A stretch of DNA of 5,141 bases from an uncultured Bacteroidales bacterium (GTDB taxonomy: Bacteria; Bacteroidota; Bacteroidia; Bacteroidales; WCHB1-69), in assembly GCA_937892025.1 (NCBI GenBank), contig CALAVA010000220.1, forward strand, positions 1-5,141, in the 5' to 3' direction. The translations under genes were made by a program, and so were the position numbers. This document shows, piece after piece, positions 1 to 5,141 of this stretch. The notes beneath the pieces were generated by a model. The model had not been told where the DNA came from, made no database searches, and was given only the letters and a program-made list of their open reading frames with translations. The stretch's first letter is position 1. The number at the start of each line of letters is the position of its first letter.

Positions 1-2336
1 GTAGAAATAAAGTATTCCAAAACAGACAATCCTTCTTTAAAATTAGAAAGAATTGGATTTTCAATAATTTCACCACCAGAAACGCCTGCTTTGGTTGGTT
101 TTGCCATCAAACCACGCATACCTGACAATTGTCGTATCTGTTCTTGAGAACCACGAGCACCTGAATCCAACATCATATACACAGAATTAAAGCCTTGTCT
201 GTCTTTAGATAATTTATCCAACAAGATACGACTCAATTTAGCATTCGTATGTGTCCAAATATCAATTACTTTATTATATCTTTCGGTGTCTGTAATCAAA
301 CCACCATGATAGTGCATTGTAACTTCATCTACTTGTTCATTGGCTTCTTTTATCAAATCTGCTTTTTCTTCAGGAATGATAACATCTCCTAAATTAAAAG
401 ACAAACCACCCTTAAATGCCATCAAATAGCCTAAATCCTTAATATCATCAAGGAATTTTGCAGTTTTAGAGGTTCCTGTCTTTTTCAACACTTCACCGAT
501 AATATTTCTTAAGGCTTTTTTCGTTAACAATTCGTTGATAAATCCGAACTCATCAGGAACAACTCTGTTGAACAAAACTCTTCCTACTGTTGTTTCTATC
601 AACTGCATTTTTCCATCTCCGTCTTTATTAACACGACATTTGATAACAGCATTTGTATGTACTTTGTTTTCAGCATGTGCCATTACCACCTCTTCTTGCG
701 AATAGAATATCATGCCTTCACCTTTTACTTTCATAGTTTCGGTAGAACGCAAAGGTTTGGTAATGTAATACAAACCAAGAACCATATCTTGAGAAGGCAC
801 TGTAACAGGAGCCCCATTAGCAGGGTTTAATATATTGTGAGAGGCCAACATCAACATTTGAGCTTCCAATATAGCGGCATTGCCAAGAGGCACATGCACA
901 GCCATTTGGTCCCCATCAAAGTCGGCATTGAAAGCGGTACAGCACAAAGGATGTAATCTTATGGCTTTCCCCTCCACCAATTTTGGCTGAAACGCCTGAA
1001 TACCAAGACGGTGCAAGGTTGGAGCACGGTTTAGTAAAACAGGATGACCTTTCAATATGTTTTCCAAAATATCCCAAACTACAGGATCTTTTCTGTCAAC
1101 TATTTTTTTTGCGGATTTTACAGTTTTTACTATCCCTCTTTCTAATAATTTTCTAATAATGAATGGTTTAAATAATTCTGATGCCATTTCTTTAGGCAAA
1201 CCACATTCATTTAATTTTAAATCAGGTCCAACAACGATTACGGAACGCCCTGAATAATCCACACGTTTTCCTAACAAATTTTGACGGAAACGTCCTTGCT
1301 TACCCTTTAAACTATCAGATAATGATTTTAAAGGACGTGCTTCTGATTTAAATACCGATTTTTTAGAATTGTCAAACAGAGAATCAACCGCCTCTTGCAA
1401 CATACGTTTTTCATTACGCATGATTACATCAGGGGCTTTTATCTCTATCAAACGTTTTAAACGATTATTTCGAATGATAACTCTACGATACAATTCATTC
1501 AAATCTGAAGTTGCGAAACGTCCACCATCCAATGGAACCAATGGACGCAATTCTGGCGGAATAACAGGTATGACTTTAACAATCATCCATTCTGGCCTAT
1601 TTTCCATCCGTTTGCGACTATCCCTAAATGATTCAAAAACATGCAAACGTTTTAAAATTTCATGTTTACGTTGTTGAGAGGTTTCTTTGTTGGCCTTATC
1701 TCTCAATTCGTATGATTCTTTGTCTATATCAATTTGGCAAATCAAATCTTGAATGGCTTCTGCACCCATCTTGGCAATAAATTTATTAGGGTCAGCATCG
1801 TCCAATAATTGATTTTCTTTTGGAAGTTTATCCAAAAATTCTATATATTCTTCTTCTTGAAGTAAATCCAAACGAGAAGCTCCAAATTCTGCCGCAGCAC
1901 CGGCTTGAATAACGACATATCTTTCATAATATATGATAGCCTCCAATGCTTTTGAAGGTAATCCGACAAACAAACCTAAACGATTGGGCAAAGATTTAAA
2001 AAACCAAATGTGAGCAACTGGAATAACCAACTGAATATGTCCCATACGTTCTCTACGCACTTTTCTTTCAGTTACTTCTACGCCACAATGGTCACAAATA
2101 ACTCCCTTATAACGAATACGTTTGTATTTTCCGCAATGACATTCCCAATCTTTTATAGGGCCAAAGATTCTTTCACAAAACAAACCATCTCGTTCTGATT
2201 TATAAGTACGATAATTAATGGTTTCAGGTTTAGTAACTTCTCCTTTGGAACGCTCTAATATCAGTTCTGGTGAAGCCAAACTTATCGTAATTTTTGAAAA
2301 ATCTTTTCTAACATTATTATCTTTTCTGAAAGCCAT
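1..2336 (-). CDS. rpoC: RNA polymerase beta' subunit, 3'-truncated by the window edge
   Basis: Largest RNA polymerase subunit, carrying the catalytic magnesium site. Hand translation gives 778 uninterrupted codons plus two bases (AC, necessarily Thr), beginning MAFRKDNNVRKDFSKITISL. The homologues I recall are about 1430 residues, so roughly 55% is present. The ATG at 2336 is well supported: an in-frame TGA lies 24 bases upstream at 2360-2358, no other ATG intervenes, and MAFRK is the usual Bacteroidota N-terminus. Domains in order: zinc ribbon with Cys66, Cys68, Cys81 and Cys84 (bases 2141-2085); clamp helices and coiled coil that bind sigma at about 261-318; switch/template region KGKQGRFRQNLLGKRVDYSG at 344-363; LNRAPTLHRLGIQAFQPKL at 435-453; the metal-binding NADFDGDQMAVH with Asp472, Asp474 and Asp476 (bases 929-909); and the bridge helix with SGARGSQEQIRQLSGMRG at 725-742. 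The trigger loop and C-terminus lie beyond base 1. Nothing suggests frameshift or decay. It is presumably co-transcribed with rpoB. Confidence 0.99.
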   Translation of the reverse strand, partial: MAFRKDNNVRKDFSKITISLASPELILERSKGEVTKPETINYRTYKSERDGLFCERIFGPIKDWECHCGKYKRIRYKGVICDHCGVEVTERKVRRERMGHIQLVIPVAHIWFFKSLPNRLGLFVGLPSKALEAIIYYERYVVIQAGAAAEFGASRLDLLQEEEYIEFLDKLPKENQLLDDADPNKFIAKMGAEAIQDLICQIDIDKESYELRDKANKETSQQRKHEILKRLHVFESFRDSRKRMENRPEWMIVKVIPVIPPELRPLVPLDGGRFATSDLNELYRRVIIRNNRLKRLIEIKAPDVIMRNEKRMLQEAVDSLFDNSKKSVFKSEARPLKSLSDSLKGKQGRFRQNLLGKRVDYSGRSVIVVGPDLKLNECGLPKEMASELFKPFIIRKLLERGIVKTVKSAKKIVDRKDPVVWDILENILKGHPVLLNRAPTLHRLGIQAFQPKLVEGKAIRLHPLCCTAFNADFDGDQMAVHVPLGNAAILEAQMLMLASHNILNPANGAPVTVPSQDMVLGLYYITKPLRSTETMKVKGEGMIFYSQEEVVMAHAENKVHTNAVIKCRVNKDGDGKMQLIETTVGRVLFNRVVPDEFGFINELLTKKALRNIIGEVLKKTGTSKTAKFLDDIKDLGYLMAFKGGLSFNLGDVIIPEEKADLIKEANEQVDEVTMHYHGGLITDTERYNKVIDIWTHTNAKLSRILLDKLSKDRQGFNSVYMMLDSGARGSQEQIRQLSGMRGLMAKPTKAGVSGGEIIENPILSNFKEGLSVLEYFIS

Positions 2337-2385
2337 GATTTTCTTGTATATACAAATTCAAAATTTCATTTAATTATTTGAGGCA
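2337..2385 (-). other. rpoB-rpoC intergenic spacer with the rpoC leader
   Basis: This 49-base AT-rich gap separates the rpoB stop from the rpoC start. It has no GC-rich hairpin followed by a U-run, so no intrinsic terminator is seen, and one transcript across both genes is inferred. Immediately before the rpoC ATG the minus strand reads ACAAGAAAATC, with no recognisable Shine-Dalgarno (GGAGG-like) sequence. Bacteroidota commonly initiate translation from A-rich leaders without one, so this fits the assigned taxon. The only structured element is the palindrome listed separately. Confidence 0.8.
2344..2355. repeat. 12-base perfect palindrome upstream of rpoC
   Basis: TTGTATATACAA equals its own reverse complement and ends 7 bases before the rpoC ATG, in the place where a ribosome binding site would lie. 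As RNA it could form at most a four-pair stem (UUGU/ACAA) with a four-base loop, which is weak. It could equally be a chance product of AT-rich sequence or a DNA-binding site; no function can be assigned from one copy. Only the sequence symmetry is directly observed. Confidence 0.6.
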
Positions 2386-5141
2386 TTAGTCAAATGTTAT
2401 TTCTAAACACAAACTACGCAATTCATTCACTAATACATTGAATGATTCTGGCAATCCGGGCGTTGGTGCCACTTCTCCTTTTACTATCGCTTCATAGGTT
2501 TTAGCACGACCTGTTACATCGTCAGATTTAATGGTCAATATCTCACGAAGAATATTGGCGGCACCAAATGCTTCTAATGCCCAAACCTCCATTTCTCCAA
2601 AACGTTGTCCACCAAATTGAGCCTTACCGCCTAATGGTTGTTGTGTTATCAATGAATAAGGTCCTATTGAACGAGCATGCATTTTATCATCAACCATGTG
2701 GTGCAATTTCAACATATAGATATAACCAACTGTTACAGGTTGTTCAAATCTATCCCCCGTACCACCATCATATAAATATACACTACCATTTTCTGGCAAA
2801 TTGGCTTCTTTTAAATAACGATTGACATCTTCAATAGTAGCACCATCAAAAATTGGTGTTGCAAATTTCTTATTCAAGATTTTGCCTGCCCAACCTAAAA
2901 TGGTTTCGTATATCTGTCCAATATTCATACGTGAAGGCACCCCAAGAGGGTTCAAAACAATATCCATCGGAGTTCCATCTGCCATAAATGGCATATCTTC
3001 CTCTCTTACTATTTTGGCAACGATACCTTTGTTTCCGTGACGACCTGCCATCTTGTCTCCTACACGTAATTTACGTTTACTTACCAAATAAACTTTTGCC
3101 ATTTGAACAATACCAGAAGGCAATTCATCTCCGACGGTAATGGCAAACTTTTTACGAGTTGTAACGGCTACTAAATCACGATATTTTTCACTATAATTCC
3201 GAACAACACGCTCTACCAAACTATTGACTTTGCTATCCGTTGTCCATTTGGTCAAATTTACACACGTATAATCTATTGCCGACAATGCCTTTTGAGAAAA
3301 TTTAGGACCTCTTGGTATCAAAATATTACCTGCATTATCTTCTACACCATGTGATAATTTTCCTTCTAATATTTTATATAATTTTTGAACCAATTTATCT
3401 TTCAATGCATCTGCATCTTTTTCAAATTGGATTTCAACATCTTTTACGGTTTCTTTTTCTTTGATTTTGCCTTTTCTTGTTTTCATTTTCATAATACGTG
3501 AAAACAATCTATTGTCCAAAACCACTCCTTCTGTTGATGGAGGTGCTTTTAATGAAGCGTCTTTTACATCACCGGCTTTGTCTCCAAATATAGCACGAAG
3601 CAATTTTTCTTCAGGTGTAGGATACGATTCTCCTTTGGGAGTGATTTTCCCTATAAGAATATCCCCTTCTTTGACATGTGTTCCAACGCATACCAAGCCA
3701 TTTTCATCAAGATTTTTAGTTGCATCTAAACCCACATTGGGAATATCATTGGTAAGTTCTTCTGCACCACGTTTGGTTTCTCTTACTTCCAAAGTATATT
3801 CATCGACATGAATGGAGGTAAACCAATCTTCTTTTACTACTTTTTCTGAGATTACAATAGCATCTTCAAAATTATAACCTTTCCATGGCATAAACGCCAC
3901 TTTCAAGTTACGACCCAATGCCAATTCACCTTCTTTGGTGGCATAGCCTTCTGTCAAAATCTGACCTTTAGTAACTTTTTGACCTCTACGTACAATTGGT
4001 TGAATGTTGATAGAAGTACTTTGATTGGTTCTTTGATGTTTTATCAAATGATAAGTTTTAAGATTACTATCAAAACTTACCAAATCATCAATTTCCGTTC
4101 TATTATATTTTATTCTAATTTGAGTAGCATCAACATAATCAACTTCACCCTCTCCTTCTGCATATATTTGAGAACGAGAGCAACGAGCGACACTTTCTTC
4201 TATTCCTGTACCAACAATAGGAGCCTCTGGTTTTAACAACGGAACAGCTTGACGCATCATATTTGAACCCATCAAAGCACGATTGGCGTCATCATGTTCC
4301 AAAAATGGAATTAACGATGCTGCAATTGAGGCAATTTGATTGGGAGCAACATCAACAGCGTCCAACTGTTCGGGAGAAACAATAGGATAATCCGCTGTTT
4401 TACGAGCTTTAATTCTATTTGTCTGAAATTCTCCAGTCTGTTTATCGTATGGAGTTGTTGCTTGAGCAATGGTCAAATTTTCTTCTTCTTCAGCACCCAT
4501 ATACACCAAAGGTTCATTTAAGACAACTTTGCCATTCACGACTCTTCTATAAGGTGTTTCAATAAATCCCAAATTATTGATTTTTGCATAAACACACAAA
4601 GAGGATATCAAACCAATATTAGGACCTTCAGGAGTTTCTATCGTACACAAACGACCATAATGCGTATAGTGAACGTCACGGACCTCAAAACCTGCTCTAT
4701 CTCGCGACAAACCACCTTGACCTAAAGCAGAAATTCTTCGCTTGTGAGTAACTTCAGCCAAAGGATTGGTTTGATCCATAAATTGAGAAAGTTGATTGGT
4801 GCCAAAAAATGAATTGATAACAGAGGCTAATGTTTTTGCATTTATCAAATCTATTGGCGTAAACAATTCATTATCACGAACATTCATTCTATCTTTGATA
4901 GTTCTTGTCATTCTCATCAATCCAATACCGAATTGTGCAGACAATTGTTCCCCAACCGTTCTTATTCGTCTATTGCTTAAATGGTCAATATCATCAACTT
5001 CTGCTTTTGAATTTATCAATTCTATTAAATGTTTAATAATAGAAATAATATCTTCCTTTGTAAGCACTCTTATATCAGGAGATATATCCAAATTCAATTT
5101 TTTGTTTATACGATAACGACCAACCTCTCCTAAATCATAAC
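2386..5141 (-). CDS. rpoB: RNA polymerase beta subunit, 5'-truncated by the window edge
   Basis: Catalytic beta subunit of the cytoplasmic DNA-dependent RNA polymerase, which pairs with beta' to form the active-site cleft. The frame is open to the edge, giving 917 visible codons (residue 1 = Tyr at 5139-5137) and opening with YDLGEVGRYRINKKL, a conserved internal segment. The TTG at 5097 is therefore internal, not the start. By comparison with remembered homologues of about 1270 residues, roughly 350 N-terminal residues are missing. Visible landmarks: rifampicin cluster I at about 112-140 (FGTNQLSQFMDQ, THKRRISALG); ETPEGPN at 168-174; NRALMG with the NTP-contacting Arg at 287; GYNFED at 421-426; a charged lineage-specific insertion at about 535-665; DKMAGRHGNKG at 695-705 with two active-site lysines; KMHARS; QPLGGKAQFGGQRFGE at 834-849; and the C-terminal ESFNVLVNELRSL. 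Rifampicin positions equivalent to E. coli Q513, D516, H526, S531 and I572 carry the sensitive-type residues. Unusual residues are Gln141, Thr166 and Cys320. A second in-frame TAA follows at 2374. It is co-oriented with rpoC, 49 bases downstream. Identity is certain; residue correspondences are from memory of the E. coli protein. Confidence 0.99.
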   Translation of the reverse strand, partial: YDLGEVGRYRINKKLNLDISPDIRVLTKEDIISIIKHLIELINSKAEVDDIDHLSNRRIRTVGEQLSAQFGIGLMRMTRTIKDRMNVRDNELFTPIDLINAKTLASVINSFFGTNQLSQFMDQTNPLAEVTHKRRISALGQGGLSRDRAGFEVRDVHYTHYGRLCTIETPEGPNIGLISSLCVYAKINNLGFIETPYRRVVNGKVVLNEPLVYMGAEEEENLTIAQATTPYDKQTGEFQTNRIKARKTADYPIVSPEQLDAVDVAPNQIASIAASLIPFLEHDDANRALMGSNMMRQAVPLLKPEAPIVGTGIEESVARCSRSQIYAEGEGEVDYVDATQIRIKYNRTEIDDLVSFDSNLKTYHLIKHQRTNQSTSINIQPIVRRGQKVTKGQILTEGYATKEGELALGRNLKVAFMPWKGYNFEDAIVISEKVVKEDWFTSIHVDEYTLEVRETKRGAEELTNDIPNVGLDATKNLDENGLVCVGTHVKEGDILIGKITPKGESYPTPEEKLLRAIFGDKAGDVKDASLKAPPSTEGVVLDNRLFSRIMKMKTRKGKIKEKETVKDVEIQFEKDADALKDKLVQKLYKILEGKLSHGVEDNAGNILIPRGPKFSQKALSAIDYTCVNLTKWTTDSKVNSLVERVVRNYSEKYRDLVAVTTRKKFAITVGDELPSGIVQMAKVYLVSKRKLRVGDKMAGRHGNKGIVAKIVREEDMPFMADGTPMDIVLNPLGVPSRMNIGQIYETILGWAGKILNKKFATPIFDGATIEDVNRYLKEANLPENGSVYLYDGGTGDRFEQPVTVGYIYMLKLHHMVDDKMHARSIGPYSLITQQPLGGKAQFGGQRFGEMEVWALEAFGAANILREILTIKSDDVTGRAKTYEAIVKGEVAPTPGLPESFNVLVNELRSLCLEITFD

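Noticed and set aside
939..944. Adjacent cysteines (LHPLCCTAFN) just before the metal-binding loop of RpoC, considered as a possible extra metal site.
   Set aside because: The second Cys is normal for the family and the first replaces a small, variable residue (Val/Ala). No partner ligands are visible nearby.
1057..1257. Plus-strand open frame of 66 codons (and a similar 102-codon one at 1369-1677 and a 62-codon one at 2010-2198).
   Set aside because: These lie wholly antisense to conserved rpoC codons, including the switch and zinc regions. Their composition is what a reversed coding strand gives, with no recognisable domain.
1..2336. Possibility that the stretch left of rpoB is a decayed or unusual region, because no full start-to-stop frame covers it.
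   Set aside because: Hand translation of the minus strand gives 778 uninterrupted codons of canonical RpoC; the stop is simply beyond the window edge.
2351..2370. Possible internal promoter before rpoC: minus-strand TGAATTTG resembles the Bacteroidota TAnnTTTG element with one mismatch.
   Set aside because: A one-mismatch hit to a short AT-rich motif is expected by chance here, and no convincing upstream -33 TTG spacing was found. Co-transcription with rpoB is the simpler reading.
3461..3811. Plus-strand open frame of 116 codons (also 2568-2825, 2822-3040, 3979-4236, 4336-4521 and 4796-5116).
   Set aside because: All are antisense shadows of highly conserved rpoB sequence. None resembles a known family, and no leader or promoter context supports them.
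5095..5097. TTG as a possible rpoB start codon.
   Set aside because: The frame continues upstream to the window edge with the conserved YDLGEVGRYRINKK, so this Leu is internal and the gene is truncated by the window.

Overview
The window is a stretch of the conserved RNA polymerase locus of a bacterium. Both genes lie on the minus strand in the order rpoB then rpoC, and both are cut by the window edges. Reading the minus strand, rpoB (beta subunit) enters at base 5141 without its first third and stops at 2386. After a 49-base gap, rpoC (beta' subunit) starts at 2336 and runs off the window at base 1, a little past half of its usual length. About 99% of the window is coding, with no RNA genes, mobile elements, CRISPR arrays or terminators visible.

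The organism is most likely a low-GC member of the Bacteroidota (roughly 35-38% GC, judged from a few sampled lines). The beta' N-terminus beginning MAFRKDN, the 'KTVKSAKKIVDRKDPVVWD' stretch and the 'GGEIIENPILSNFKEGLS' segment after the bridge helix match what I remember of Bacteroidota RpoC. In beta, 'LITQQPLGGKAQFGGQRFGE' and 'REILTIKSDDVTGRAKTYEA' fit the same group. The lack of a Shine-Dalgarno sequence before rpoC also fits. The order or genus cannot be settled from this window.

Functionally, the two products form the two halves of the polymerase cleft. Beta carries the rifampicin pocket, the substrate-contacting residues and the C-terminal clamp-anchoring segment. Beta' supplies the zinc-binding ribbon, clamp helices, the magnesium-binding aspartate triad and the bridge helix. 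The beta' trigger loop and C-terminal part lie outside the window. The short gap without a terminator indicates one transcript for both genes.

I found no undescribed system here. The points worth a second look are small: three uncommon residues at normally conserved beta positions, two of them beside the rifampicin pocket, and a 12-base perfect palindrome just upstream of the rpoC start codon.
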